Shown here one piece after another: positions 33,743 to 42,600 of a stretch of 44,531 nucleotides of DNA. How positions within the stretch are numbered: position 1 is the stretch's first letter; every line of letters begins with the position of its first letter. Source of the DNA: an uncultured Bradyrhizobium sp. (GTDB lineage: Bacteria; Pseudomonadota; Alphaproteobacteria; Rhizobiales; Xanthobacteraceae). Where the stretch lies: positions 1-44,531 of the forward strand of contig NZ_CAKZHY010000144.1 of assembly GCF_936928535.1 (NCBI RefSeq), given 5' to 3'. Both the position numbers and the translations under genes were made by a program. The notes beneath the pieces were generated by a model that was not told the origin of the DNA, searched no databases, and saw nothing but the letters and a program-made list of their open reading frames with translations.

Positions 33743-34063
33743 ATGAAAGTTGATGCCGAAATGATGGAACGTGCCGCCGATCAGGCGAGCGAATTGTTGA
33801 AGGCGCTCGCCAACCGGCATCGCCTGCTGATCATCTGCCAGTTGATCGACGGCGAGCGGTCGGTCGGCGAGCTCGCCGAATTCCTGAACCTGCGAGATTC
33901 TACCGTCTCCCAGCATCTTGCACTCCTTCGCAAGGATGGCCTGGTGTCTGCCAGACGTGAGGCGCAGACGATCTTCTATTCGATCGCAAGTGAGCCGGCG
34001 CGCCAGGTACTCAAGACCCTCTACGCAGCGTTCTGTGCGCCGAAATCGGCAAGGACCAAGTAG
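33743..34063 (+). CDS. bigR: ArsR-family persulfide sensor, BigR/SqrR type
   Basis: The 106-residue winged-helix repressor has the recognition region SVGELAEFLNLRDSTVSQHLALLRKDGLVSARR (about 40-72). Cys32 (LLIICQL) and Cys98 (YAAFCAPK) are 66 residues apart, the same spacing as the sensing pairs reported for BigR (42/108) and SqrR (41/107). These form an intramolecular tetrasulfide or disulfide with persulfides and release DNA. No metal-binding ArsR motif (ELCVCDL) is present. The symbol bigR rests on this pattern and on divergence from sqr. It probably controls both arms of the locus. Confidence 0.88.
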   Translation: MKVDAEMMERAADQASELLKALANRHRLLIICQLIDGERSVGELAEFLNLRDSTVSQHLALLRKDGLVSARREAQTIFYSIASEPARQVLKTLYAAFCAPKSARTK

Positions 34064-34157
34064 AGCCTAGGAACGATTTGATAGGAGCGCCTTGAGCGAG
34101 ATCAACGCGTCGGGGCCCGACGCGGATGAATAGTTGCTCCAGCGTGGCGATGCTTTG

Positions 34158-35204
34158 ATGATGACACGGAACTATCCCATGCGATGTCTAGCGAGAAACC
34201 TGAGCTTGTTGGCCGCCTTCGCGGCGGTCGGCGTGTGTGCGGTCGGCTTGTCTGCAGGACCAGTCACAGCGGCTGAAACGGAAACCTTCGTCGTCGCGCG
34301 GCAATCCATCGCCGATGAAAAGGCCGTGTTCGCCACTGTTGAAAGCATCAGCGTGGTGCCGGCGCGCGGACGAATCGGCGGCACGGTGGTTCAGCTCAAG
34401 GTCAGGGAAGGCGATCGCGTTGCTGCCGGTCAGGCGATCGCGACCATCGGCGACGAGAAACTGGTCCTCCAGATGAAGTCTCTCGATGCGCAGATCGAAG
34501 CCCTTCAGGCGCAGGCAAACCAGGCGCAGCTCGACTTCACCCGGACCGAGGGACTGGTTGAGCGCGGCATTCTGCCCCGGGTCAAGCTCGACGAGCAGCG
34601 CACCGCGTTGAACGTTGCCGACAACGGCCTGCGCGCAAAGACCGCCGAGCGTGCGGTGATCAACGAGCAGCTCAACCAGGGTCAGGTGCTCGCACCCGCG
34701 GACGGACGAGTGCTGAAGCGGCTGATCACCGTAGGGTCAGTCGTGCTCGCAGGCGATCCCATCGTCACGGTCGCCCAACAGGATTTCAAGCTGCGGCTTC
34801 GCGTGCCGGAAAGGCACGCACGTTTCCTTAAGGCGGGCGACAAGATTCGCATCGATGGAGCGGAATTCGTCGGTGAAGCTGCCAAGTCGGGCGTCATCGA
34901 CCTCGTCTATCCCCAGATCGAGGAGGGGCGCGTGATTGCGGACGCCACCGTCGAAGGTCTCGGAGAATATTTCGTCGGTGACAGGCTGCGGGTGTGGATT
35001 TCGGGCGGCGCGAGATCGGCTCTCGTCGTTCCCGCAAGCTACGTGACCACCCGGTTCGGTATCGATTATGTTCGGCTCCAGAAAAACAGCCGAACCATCG
35101 ACGTGCCGGTGCAGCGTGGCCGCGAATTGCCGACGCCGGCTCTCGCGGACGGACTCGAGATCCTGTCCGGCGTTTCAGCCGGCGACCAGTTGGTGCGGCC
35201 GTGA
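34158..35204 (+). CDS. RND efflux periplasmic adaptor (membrane fusion protein)
   Basis: The 348-residue protein has a signal sequence (about 1-40), lipoyl halves with VPARGRIGGTVVQLKVREGDRVAAGQAIATIGD and LAPADGRVLKRLITVGSVVLAGDPIVTVAQ, and an alpha-hairpin between them (about 100-165). Beta-barrel and membrane-proximal domains follow (ALVVPASYV...SGVSAGDQLV). It links the RND pump to an outer-membrane channel. The frame begins at TTG 34134, but ATG 34158 or 34161 are likelier; ribosome sites are weak. Its stop overlaps the pump GTG (GTGA). It is 94 bp after bigR and probably in its operon. Confidence 0.9.
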   Translation: MMTRNYPMRCLARNLSLLAAFAAVGVCAVGLSAGPVTAAETETFVVARQSIADEKAVFATVESISVVPARGRIGGTVVQLKVREGDRVAAGQAIATIGDEKLVLQMKSLDAQIEALQAQANQAQLDFTRTEGLVERGILPRVKLDEQRTALNVADNGLRAKTAERAVINEQLNQGQVLAPADGRVLKRLITVGSVVLAGDPIVTVAQQDFKLRLRVPERHARFLKAGDKIRIDGAEFVGEAAKSGVIDLVYPQIEEGRVIADATVEGLGEYFVGDRLRVWISGGARSALVVPASYVTTRFGIDYVRLQKNSRTIDVPVQRGRELPTPALADGLEILSGVSAGDQLVRP

Positions 35205-38200
35205 ATCTCGGGCTGTCGGGGCGGCTCACCAAGGCGACGATCGCATCGCCGCTCACGCCCCTTTTTCTGCTTGCGGCGCTCGTCGTTGGCCTGATCGCGG
35301 TCGTCATGATTCCGCGCGAGGAGGAGCCGCAGATCAGCGTTCCCATGGTCGACATCCGGGTCAATGCAGACGGGCTGCGCGGACCGGATGCGGTCGAGCT
35401 CGTCACCAAGCCGCTGGAGTCGATCGTCAAGGGTATCGACGGGGTCGAGCACGTCTATAGCCAGACCGAGGACGACCGCGTGATGGTTACGGCGCGGTTT
35501 CTGGTCGGCACCAAGTTCGAGGACGCGATCCTGCGCGTGCACGAGAAGATCCGCGCCAATCTCGATCGGATCCCCATTGGTATTCCCGAGCCGCTGATCG
35601 TCGGCCGAGGAATCAACGACGTCGCGGTGACGGTGCTGACGCTATCGCCGAAGCCGGAGGCCGCTACGCGCTGGACCGACAGGGACCTTCACGAGCTGGC
35701 GGAAAAGCTGCGCGCGGAGCTGATGAAGGTCGACAATGTCGGACTGACCTACATTTCCGGAGGCGCCCCGCAGCAGGTTCGGGTCGAGCCTGATCCGGAG
35801 AAACTGTCGCTGTTCGGAATCACGCTGCAGCAGCTTGTCGCCAAGGTGAAGGATGCCAATCGTTCCTTCCTGGCCGGGCAGGTCCGCGATGCCGGCACCG
35901 TACGTAACGTCGTAGCGGGCCAGACGCTGTCGGGCATTCCAGACATCGGACTGCTGCTCATCACGACCCGCGACGGCCGGCCGGTCTACGTCAAGGACGT
36001 CGCCGCCGTGATCGTTGGCCCCGGCACCGTCGAGCACCGGGTCTGGAGCGATGCGCGTGACGCGAAAGGAGAGTGGGCGCGCACGCCCGCCGTCAGCGTC
36101 GCGCTTGCGAAGCGGGCCGGCGCGAACGCCGTGGTGGTGTCGGAGGATATTGCCAGGCATCTGAATGGCCTGAAATCACGTCTGATTCCCGACGATGTCC
36201 AGGTGACGGTGACGCGCGACTATGGCGAAACCGCCAACGAGAAGGCCAACGAGCTGCTGTTCCATCTCGGGCTTGCGACGGTCTCAATCGTCGTGCTGAT
36301 CGCGATCGCGATCGGCTGGCGCGAGGCGCTGGTGACCTTCGTCGTCATCCCCACGACGATCCTGCTGACGATGTTTGCTGCCAATCTCATGGGCTATACC
36401 ATCAACCGCGTCAGCCTGTTCGCGTTGATCTTCTCGATCGGCATCCTGGTCGATGATGCCATCGTCGTCGTGGAGAACATTGCGCGGCATTGGGGCATGC
36501 GCGATGGTCGGTCGCGGCTGCAAGCCACCATCGAGGCGGTCGCGGAGGTCGGCAATCCCACTATCGTTGCGACGCTGACCGTGGTTGCGGCGCTGTTGCC
36601 GATGCTGTTCGTATCGGGCCTGATGGGCCCCTACATGGCACCGATTCCGGCCAACGCCTCGGCTGCAATGCTGTTCTCGTTCTTCGTCGCCATGGTGGTC
36701 GCACCATGGTTGATGTTGAAGCTGGCGCCGAAGGGCGAGATGTCGCCTGCGCATGCCGCGCATGACGAGGGCCGGCTGGGGCGACTCTACCGGCGCTTTG
36801 CCACTCCGATCGTCGGCAGCAAGCGCTCGGCCTGGATTTTCCTGGTTGGCGTCGGCGTCGCGACGCTGTTGTCGATGACGTTGTTTGCGACCAAGTCGGT
36901 GACGGTCAAGCTGCTGCCGTTCGACAACAAGTCCGAGATCGCTGTTGTCGTCGATCTACCGGAAGGGGCGAGTCTGGAGGCGACCGAGCGCACGCTGTTC
37001 GGCGTCGCCGAGACCGCGCGCCAATTGCCCGAGGTCACCTCGCTGCAATCCTACGCCGGCACACCAGCGCCGTTCAATTTCAACGGCCTTGTACGGCACT
37101 ATTATTTGCGGGAAAGACCTGAACTCGGCGAGGTCCAGGTCAATCTGGCGTCACGCGGCGAGCGCAAGCGCGCCAGCCACGAGATCGCGCTGCAGCTGCG
37201 CGAGAAGCTGAAGGCGCTCGATCCGCCGAAGGGAACCAGCATCAAGGTGGTCGAGGTGCCGCCCGGGCCGCCGGTGCTTTCGACGCTGCTGGCCGAGGTT
37301 TACGGACCCGATGCGGCGACGCGCCGGGCCGTCACGGCCGAGCTCAAGACCATCTTCGCCGAAGTGCCCTTCATCGTCGACGTCGACGACTCCATCGGCG
37401 AGAAGCGGCCACGGCTGCGATTGTCGATCGATCAGGACCGCCTTGAATTCTTCGGCGTCGAGCAGCGCGACGTCTATGACACCATCCAGACCTTATTCGG
37501 CGGCACCTCGATCGGCTACTCGCATCGCGGTGAAGATCGTAATCCGATCGAGATTGCAGTGCATCTCGGCAAGCGCGATCTGGTCTGGGACGAGGCGCTC
37601 GCCTCCACCCCCGTGCCGGCCAATACGCTACCCGGCAGCAAGACCGTGGTTGAGCTCGGTCAGGTCGTGAAGGCGACCATGGAGGAGGGGTCACCAACGA
37701 TTTTCCGCCGCGATGGGCGTTTCGCCGACATGGTGATGGCGGAGCTCGCCGGCCGCTTCGAGGCGCCGCTCTACGGCATGCTGGCGGTCGCGGACCGGGT
37801 CGATGCCCATGATTGGGGCAAGCTGCCGAAGCCGGTGATCAGCCTGCATGGCCAGCCGGCGGATGAATCGCATCCCACGCTATTGTGGGACGGCGAATGG
37901 GAGATCACTTGGGTGACCTTCCGCGACATGGGGGCTGCGTTCGGCGCTGCCATCCTCGGCATCTACGTGCTGGTCGTCGCCCAGTTCGGAAGCTTCCGAC
38001 TGCCGCTCGTGATCCTGACGCCGATTCCGTTGACGCTGATCGGCATTCTCGTCGGGCATTGGTTGCTTGGTGCCCCGTTCACGGCAACCTCGATGATCGG
38101 CTTCATCGCGCTGGCCGGCATCATCGTTCGTAACTCGATCCTGCTCGTCGATTTCATCCGCCACAGCGGCGCCGAGGGCAAGTCGTTGCGCGATGTCGTG

Positions 38201-38425
38201 CTTGAGGCCGGCGCCGTTCGCTTCAAGCCGATCCTGCTGACCGCGCTTGCCGCCATGATCGGCGCCGCGACCATTCTGCTTGATCCGATCTTCCAGGGGC
38301 TGGCGATCTCGCTCCTGTTCGGCCTCGCATCCTCGACATTGCTCACGGTGCTCGTGATTCCCGCGATCTACATCGCCTTGCGCACGCCGCGCGAGGTGGC
38401 CTCCACCCCGATGAAGCCCAGTTAG
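35201..38425 (+). CDS. RND-family efflux pump, inner-membrane permease
   Basis: The 1074-residue protein has full RND length with 12 membrane helices in two halves. The proton-relay pair Asp418-Asp419 is in GILVDDAIVVVENIA. PREEEPQISVPMVDIRVNADG near the N-terminus and MIPREEEP typify an RND subgroup of small, periplasm-facing substrate pumps near metal or sulfur stress genes. The GTG start at 35201 overlaps the adaptor stop. The frame is open upstream to 34994 only as overlap. The substrate is unknown; co-localisation with bigR and sqr suggests export of sulfur-stress products or related compounds. Confidence 0.93.
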   Translation: MNLGLSGRLTKATIASPLTPLFLLAALVVGLIAVVMIPREEEPQISVPMVDIRVNADGLRGPDAVELVTKPLESIVKGIDGVEHVYSQTEDDRVMVTARFLVGTKFEDAILRVHEKIRANLDRIPIGIPEPLIVGRGINDVAVTVLTLSPKPEAATRWTDRDLHELAEKLRAELMKVDNVGLTYISGGAPQQVRVEPDPEKLSLFGITLQQLVAKVKDANRSFLAGQVRDAGTVRNVVAGQTLSGIPDIGLLLITTRDGRPVYVKDVAAVIVGPGTVEHRVWSDARDAKGEWARTPAVSVALAKRAGANAVVVSEDIARHLNGLKSRLIPDDVQVTVTRDYGETANEKANELLFHLGLATVSIVVLIAIAIGWREALVTFVVIPTTILLTMFAANLMGYTINRVSLFALIFSIGILVDDAIVVVENIARHWGMRDGRSRLQATIEAVAEVGNPTIVATLTVVAALLPMLFVSGLMGPYMAPIPANASAAMLFSFFVAMVVAPWLMLKLAPKGEMSPAHAAHDEGRLGRLYRRFATPIVGSKRSAWIFLVGVGVATLLSMTLFATKSVTVKLLPFDNKSEIAVVVDLPEGASLEATERTLFGVAETARQLPEVTSLQSYAGTPAPFNFNGLVRHYYLRERPELGEVQVNLASRGERKRASHEIALQLREKLKALDPPKGTSIKVVEVPPGPPVLSTLLAEVYGPDAATRRAVTAELKTIFAEVPFIVDVDDSIGEKRPRLRLSIDQDRLEFFGVEQRDVYDTIQTLFGGTSIGYSHRGEDRNPIEIAVHLGKRDLVWDEALASTPVPANTLPGSKTVVELGQVVKATMEEGSPTIFRRDGRFADMVMAELAGRFEAPLYGMLAVADRVDAHDWGKLPKPVISLHGQPADESHPTLLWDGEWEITWVTFRDMGAAFGAAILGIYVLVVAQFGSFRLPLVILTPIPLTLIGILVGHWLLGAPFTATSMIGFIALAGIIVRNSILLVDFIRHSGAEGKSLRDVVLEAGAVRFKPILLTALAAMIGAATILLDPIFQGLAISLLFGLASSTLLTVLVIPAIYIALRTPREVASTPMKPS

Positions 38426-38435
38426 CGAGGGTCCG

Positions 38436-38792
38436 ATGGACAAGAACTACATCGATATCACCAGGAACATCTCGGCCAACCTGAAGAAACTGCGCAACGA
38501 CATTCCCGATACGATGAAGGGGTTTGCCGTGCTCGCCCAGGCGGCCACGCGCGACGGAGCGCTGGACAAGAAGACCAAGGAACTGATTGCGCTCGCGCTC
38601 GGCGTTGCCGCGCATTGCGACGGCTGCATCGGCTTTCATGCCGAAGCGCTGGTCAAGCTGGCTGCAACACGCGAAGAGGTCGAGGAAGCGCTTGGCATGG
38701 CCGTCTATATGGGTGGCGGGCCATCGCTGATGTATGCCGCGGATGCGATCGCGGCCTATGAACAGTTCCAGCAGCAGATGGTCGCTGCCTGA
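38436..38792 (+). CDS. AhpD-like / carboxymuconolactone decarboxylase-family protein
   Basis: The 118-residue all-helical protein has the CMD/AhpD motif HCDGCIGFH (His60, Cys61, Cys64, His68). The pair of cysteines makes a peroxidase-reductase-like (AhpD) disulfide site rather than a lactone decarboxylase site. MAVYMGGGPSLMYAADAIAAYEQF fits the CMD C-terminus. It starts 10 bp after the RND pump, so is last in the rightward operon. Its likely role is thiol-peroxide or persulfide defence, inferred from the context. Confidence 0.9.
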   Translation: MDKNYIDITRNISANLKKLRNDIPDTMKGFAVLAQAATRDGALDKKTKELIALALGVAAHCDGCIGFHAEALVKLAATREEVEEALGMAVYMGGGPSLMYAADAIAAYEQFQQQMVAA

Positions 38793-38813
38793 TCCGATCT
38801 GCCGTCAAGTCGA

Positions 38814-38853
38814 GCGAACAGGACCGGACGACGTCTCGCCCGGTCCTGTTCGC
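38814..38853. terminator. Bidirectional hairpin between the AhpD-like gene and the convergent 39195 gene
   Basis: GCGAACAGGACCGG pairs with CCGGTCCTGTTCGC, a 14-bp perfect stem around a 12-nt loop. It is 21 bp after the stop at 38792 and 12 bp from the convergent stop at 38866. Confidence 0.85.
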
Positions 38854-38865
38854 CTATTGTGCTGC

Positions 38866-39195
38866 TTACCAGCGGTCGTCGCCGACTCCGACGCCCACGC
38901 TGACACCGGGCGCGCGAATGCCGACGCCGGCGTGCGGGCCGTCATCCCAATCGCGATAGGTGCGGCGCTCGTAATAGCGTTCACGCGGCATGCGGGCGTA
39001 GGAATCACGCACGATCACGCGCGCGCCGCCGTGGGTCCGGTAGCAATTGCCGGCGTCATCGCAGACCAGCCGGACTTCCTGAATGAGGTCCGGGCTGGTG
39101 TATTCGCTGGTCGTGTAGAAATCCGCAGCCTTCGCGGCGCTCCCCGCGGCCAGAGCGCCGACACCGGCCAGCAGTGCAATCGTGAACGTCCTCAT
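38866..39195 (-). CDS. Small secreted protein
   Basis: The 109-residue protein has a signal peptide (MRTFTIALLAGVGALAAGSAAKA|ADF, cleavage near 23). The mature part has two cysteines (LVCDDAGNCYRTHGG), a Tyr/Arg-rich stretch (MPRERYYERRTYRDWDDG) and a Val/Gly C-terminus. It is typical of small exported rhizobial proteins of unknown function. The start at 39195 follows AGGAGGACAGG; the upstream frame extension lacks support. Confidence 0.8.
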   Translation of the reverse strand: MRTFTIALLAGVGALAAGSAAKAADFYTTSEYTSPDLIQEVRLVCDDAGNCYRTHGGARVIVRDSYARMPRERYYERRTYRDWDDGPHAGVGIRAPGVSVGVGVGDDRW

Positions 39196-39296
39196 CCTGT
39201 CCTCCTCCGAAACTGCCCTCGGCGGTAACAAGAATGAGAGGCATCGATCGTTCCGGCCGGATTACAGGTTTTTCCCGGATGCGGTACGGTCCGTTG

Positions 39297-39701
39297 CTAG
39301 ATCGGCTGGTAGGCTTCCGAGCCGCAGATGTCATCTGCTTCCGCGCGCCGCCGGTCGATGATCTTTCCGCCTGATATCGTCACGATGTAGGTCTGGGTGC
39401 CCAGTGCCGAACCAGTGGCGGAGGTGAGTTGTGCGCGGACGCAGGCGGTCCAGCCGGATCCGCGGACCTCGTGATGAGGCAGGCCGACCTGTATCTCGCG
39501 CGGATAGGATGTGTTGAGGAACACCACATCGATCTGCTCGCGGACCACGCGTTTGACATCCGGCGGCGGTTCGGGCGGCGGCTGTTCGGCCTCCTTGATG
39601 CGCATGAACTCGGGCACCGGCGCGCGGCTGTCGGCAAAGCCGCACGCACCGAGCGCAAGTGCGCAGGCAAGCAGCGCCACATGAGCAACAATCCGCAACA
39701 T
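39297..39701 (-). CDS. Lipoprotein of unknown function
   Basis: The 134-residue protein has a lipoprotein signal (MLRIVAHVALLACALALGAC|GF) with lipobox LGAC (Cys20). The mature part has a Pro/Glu-rich linker (EAEQPPPEPPPDVKR) and a beta-rich region (IQVGLPHHEVRGSGWTACVRAQLTSATG, TYIVTISGGKIIDRRRAEADDICGSEAYQPI). I do not recognise a family. The frame is open much further upstream, but the lipobox and the start at 39701 fit normal lipoproteins. Confidence 0.78.
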   Translation of the reverse strand: MLRIVAHVALLACALALGACGFADSRAPVPEFMRIKEAEQPPPEPPPDVKRVVREQIDVVFLNTSYPREIQVGLPHHEVRGSGWTACVRAQLTSATGSALGTQTYIVTISGGKIIDRRRAEADDICGSEAYQPI

Positions 39702-39854
39702 TCGTGAAGGGTCCCCCGCGGGCCAACAGATAGGCGCGAATTCGTGGGGACGAAGTCCTGCCCGATCAACATTTGCTGAAGGGCTGGTGCTCGCCGTCTT
39801 TGCTATGACCGGACCGCAGGCTAGTTTGTACCCCGGATCAGGGGGATCGCGCCA

Positions 39855-40088
39855 ATGAGGATCTTGATCATTGCGACCATGGTGCTGGGGCTGACTGCGG
39901 TTTCGGCGCAGGCGCAGATGGGAGGCGGCCGGCGTCACGGCAATGAAAACGGCCAGAAGGCGGACAACACGCCCAAGGTTGACGAAAAGGCCTACAAGGC
40001 CGCGCTCGAGCGCATTCCGGAGCCCAAGGACAAATATGACCCTTGGAGCGGGGCACGTTCGAACGAGCCTGCCAAGAAGTCGAAATAG
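39855..40088 (+). CDS. Small secreted protein with KAYK..L..IP...DPW.G.R motif (copy 1)
   Basis: The 77-residue protein has a signal peptide (MRILIIATMVLGLTAVSAQA|QMG, about 20 residues), a basic Gly-rich linker, and the core DEKAYKAALERIPEPKDKYDPWSGAR. The same core is in the 43831-44130 product (DKAYKETLKKIPDAKAANDPWGGMR), so the two are paralogues. Its stop codon overlaps the GTG start of the PQQ dehydrogenase (TAGTG). Function is unknown. Confidence 0.78.
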   Translation: MRILIIATMVLGLTAVSAQAQMGGGRRHGNENGQKADNTPKVDEKAYKAALERIPEPKDKYDPWSGARSNEPAKKSK

Positions 40089-42130
40089 TGAGGCGGGTGG
40101 TGGCGGGGCGGCTTCGATATTGGCTCGGCCTCGTTCTGTTGCTTGCGGTGCGGCCATGCCTTGCCTGGGAGAGCTGGGGTGGCGATCCCGGCGGTTCGCG
40201 CTTTTCGCCGTTGCGTCAGATCACCTCCGACAATGTCGGCCAACTCGTCCGCGCTTTCGAATTCCACACCGGCGATATTGCTGTGCGTCCGCCAGACGTG
40301 ATGCGGCGAACCAAGTTCGAGGCGACGCCCCTGTTCGTCGAGGACAGCCTGATCTTCTGCTCGCCCTTCAACGAGGTGATCGCCATTGATCCCGGCACAG
40401 GTGTGCAAAAGTGGCGCTATGATCCGAAGATCGCCATCAACCAGCGTCCGGCCAATCGCTATGTCTGTCGCGGTGTCACCCATTGGGTCGACGATTCTGC
40501 GCCGGAGGGAGCCGCCTGCCGCTCGCGCATCTTCATGGGGACCAACGATGTCCGTCTGATCGCTCTTGACGCGAAGACGGGCCTTCCATGCGCCGGCTTC
40601 GGCAAGGGCGGTGAGATCAAGCTCGATATCGGCATGCCGCTGGAATGGCCGGGCGAATTCCAGATCACTTCGCCACCGGCGGTGGGCCGCGGTGTCGTTG
40701 TTGTTGGTTCCTCGATCGGCGACAGCCGTCGCGTCGACGCACCGAGCGGCGTGGTGCGCGCGTTCGACGCGCGCAGTGGCGAGCCGCGCTGGACTTTCGA
40801 GCCGCTCAAGCACGACGGTATCGAAGCAGGACACGCCAATGTCTGGGCGCCGATGTCGGTCGACGAGCCGCGCGGCCTGGTGTTCCTGCCGACGACCTCG
40901 CCGTCGCCGGACTTTTGGGGCGGCAAGCGCCCGGGCAATAACGAGCACGCGAATTCCGTCGTTGCATTGCGCATCGAGACCGGCGAGCTCGTCTGGGCGT
41001 TCCAGACCGTGCATCACGACGTCTGGGATTACGATCTGCCGGCACAGCCGACGCTTGCGCGTATCGACACGGGCGAGGGCCACCGCGACGTCGTGATCCA
41101 GCCGACCAAGCATGGTTTTGTCTTCGTGCTCGATCGCGAGACCGGAAAGCCGGTGTGGCCGGTCGAGGAGCGCAGCGTTCCGCAAGGCGGCGCCGAGGGT
41201 GAAGCACTGTCGCCGACGCAGCCGTTTCCAACGCATGTACCGGCGCTGACGTCGCAAAAGATCTCGACCGACGATGCGTTCTCGCTGTTGCCGGGCTTGC
41301 GCCGCTCGTCGTGTGAACGGCAGTTCGCGGAAGCGCGCAATGAAGGGCTGTTCACGCCGCCATCGACGCAGGGCACGCTGGTGTTTCCGTTCACTGGCGG
41401 CGGTGTGAACTGGGGCAGCGCCGCGTTCGATCCGGTCAACCAGATCCTCTACGCCAACACGAGCCGTGCCGTTCATCTCGTCAAGCTGATCCCGCGCGCG
41501 GAAGCCGCCGGATTCAATCCGCCGCCCGGTCAAGATTTCGGGCAGCAGAAAGGCGCACCGTTTGCGATGTCGCGCGCGGTGGTGATGTCGCCGTTCGGGC
41601 TGCTCTGCAACAAGCCGCCATGGGGAGAGATGGTCGCGGTCGACCTGAAGGCTGGCAAGATTGTCTGGCGTTCGACCGTCGGCACAACCGAGGATTTGGC
41701 GCCGCTCGGCATGCCGTTGCCGTTCGGCGCGCCGCTGGTCAACGGGCTCGCGGTGACCGCAGGCGGTGTTGTTTTCACCGGCGCGATGGACGCCTATCTG
41801 CGTGCTTTCGATGCCCGCGACGGACGCGAGCTGTGGCAGGGACGGCTGCCGGTGCCCGGCGTTGCCAATCCCATGACCTATGTCTGGAAGGGCGAGCAAT
41901 ATGTCGCAATCGGCGCGGGCGGCCATTCCGAAGCCGGCACCTCGATCGGCGACAGCCTCGTGGCGTTTCGCCTGGCGCGTCCGGGTGAGGCGCCGTCATT
42001 GTGGTCGCGCACGATCGATCGCCCCGGCGGACGATTTTTTGCGGGGCTGTCGGCGACCGTGCTGACGATCGTCGCGCTGGTGATCGTGGCTTTGCGCCGG
42101 CGTCGACGGCGCCGTGCCCGGTCAACGTGA
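40088..42130 (+). CDS. PQQ-dependent membrane dehydrogenase (glucose-dehydrogenase-like)
   Basis: The 680-residue beta-propeller quinoprotein has an N-terminal hydrophobic segment or signal (about 8-27, LRYWLGLVLLLAVRPCLAW), repeated PQQ-type propeller blades (for example VRAFDARSGEPRWTFEPL, VVALRIETGELVWAFQTV, VDLKAGKIVWRS) and the motif HHDVWDYDLPAQP (HHDVWDYD at 309-316) typical of membrane glucose dehydrogenases. A C-terminal membrane helix (ATVLTIVALVIVALRR) and a basic tail end it. Unlike Escherichia Gcd it lacks the five N-terminal helices. It oxidises an alcohol or sugar in the periplasm; the substrate is unknown. GTG start overlaps the preceding stop. Confidence 0.9.
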   Translation: MRRVVAGRLRYWLGLVLLLAVRPCLAWESWGGDPGGSRFSPLRQITSDNVGQLVRAFEFHTGDIAVRPPDVMRRTKFEATPLFVEDSLIFCSPFNEVIAIDPGTGVQKWRYDPKIAINQRPANRYVCRGVTHWVDDSAPEGAACRSRIFMGTNDVRLIALDAKTGLPCAGFGKGGEIKLDIGMPLEWPGEFQITSPPAVGRGVVVVGSSIGDSRRVDAPSGVVRAFDARSGEPRWTFEPLKHDGIEAGHANVWAPMSVDEPRGLVFLPTTSPSPDFWGGKRPGNNEHANSVVALRIETGELVWAFQTVHHDVWDYDLPAQPTLARIDTGEGHRDVVIQPTKHGFVFVLDRETGKPVWPVEERSVPQGGAEGEALSPTQPFPTHVPALTSQKISTDDAFSLLPGLRRSSCERQFAEARNEGLFTPPSTQGTLVFPFTGGGVNWGSAAFDPVNQILYANTSRAVHLVKLIPRAEAAGFNPPPGQDFGQQKGAPFAMSRAVVMSPFGLLCNKPPWGEMVAVDLKAGKIVWRSTVGTTEDLAPLGMPLPFGAPLVNGLAVTAGGVVFTGAMDAYLRAFDARDGRELWQGRLPVPGVANPMTYVWKGEQYVAIGAGGHSEAGTSIGDSLVAFRLARPGEAPSLWSRTIDRPGGRFFAGLSATVLTIVALVIVALRRRRRRRARST

Positions 42131-42174
42131 TGCTTGCGTGCGTGTTGTGCGAACGGTCATTCACATCGCGCGTG

Positions 42175-42417
42175 CTATTGCACGAAGGCGAGGCCGACGC
42201 GCCTGTCGTTTCGCCACACCGCGCGGCAATCGCGCACGAGATTGTCGCATGAAATCGACAGCGTGAACGAATGCGGCAATAAACCAGGGTTTTCAAGGTC
42301 GATCGCGGCGCCGCTGTCCGAGATATTGCGCACTGTGCAAGCCACCCCGTTGCCTTCAAAGGTGACCGTGCCACCCTTGAAAACCCGATGACGTTGCGTT
42401 GCACGCTTCTCGATCAT
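42175..42417 (-). CDS. PilZ-domain protein
   Basis: The 80-residue single-domain PilZ protein has an Arg-rich cyclic-di-GMP motif (EKRATQRHRVFK, residues 3-14) and NISDSGAAI, the (D/N)xSxxG motif, at about 38-46. It then has FTLSISCDNLVRDCRAVWRNDRRVGLAFVQ. The family binds cyclic di-GMP to control motility or polysaccharide output. The frame is open to 42561, but the conserved domain starts at MIEKR. Convergent with the PQQ dehydrogenase. Confidence 0.85.
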   Translation of the reverse strand: MIEKRATQRHRVFKGGTVTFEGNGVACTVRNISDSGAAIDLENPGLLPHSFTLSISCDNLVRDCRAVWRNDRRVGLAFVQ

Positions 42418-42600
42418 TCGCGTCAGTCCATAGCGATTATTGTGAAATAGCGCATAGAAATTGCGTTGATCTAAACTCAATACTGGCGCTACTTGCACAG
42501 CGCTTAAGATTTCGTTTACGACGTTGAGGCGGCGAGTTACTCCGCCGCGTTTACCCCGCAAGCCTTTCTTTTAAGGCGTTAGGCGCCAATGGAGATTCCG

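Noticed and set aside
33743..34063. Arsenic- or cadmium-sensing ArsR
   Set aside because: The ELCVCDL-type metal site is missing; the Cys32/Cys98 spacing and sqr context fit a persulfide sensor.
39992..41926. A 644-codon leftward open frame opposite the PQQ dehydrogenase
   Set aside because: It is antisense to clear quinoprotein motifs and has shadow composition (Arg, His, Asp-rich), without a ribosome site or recognisable domain.
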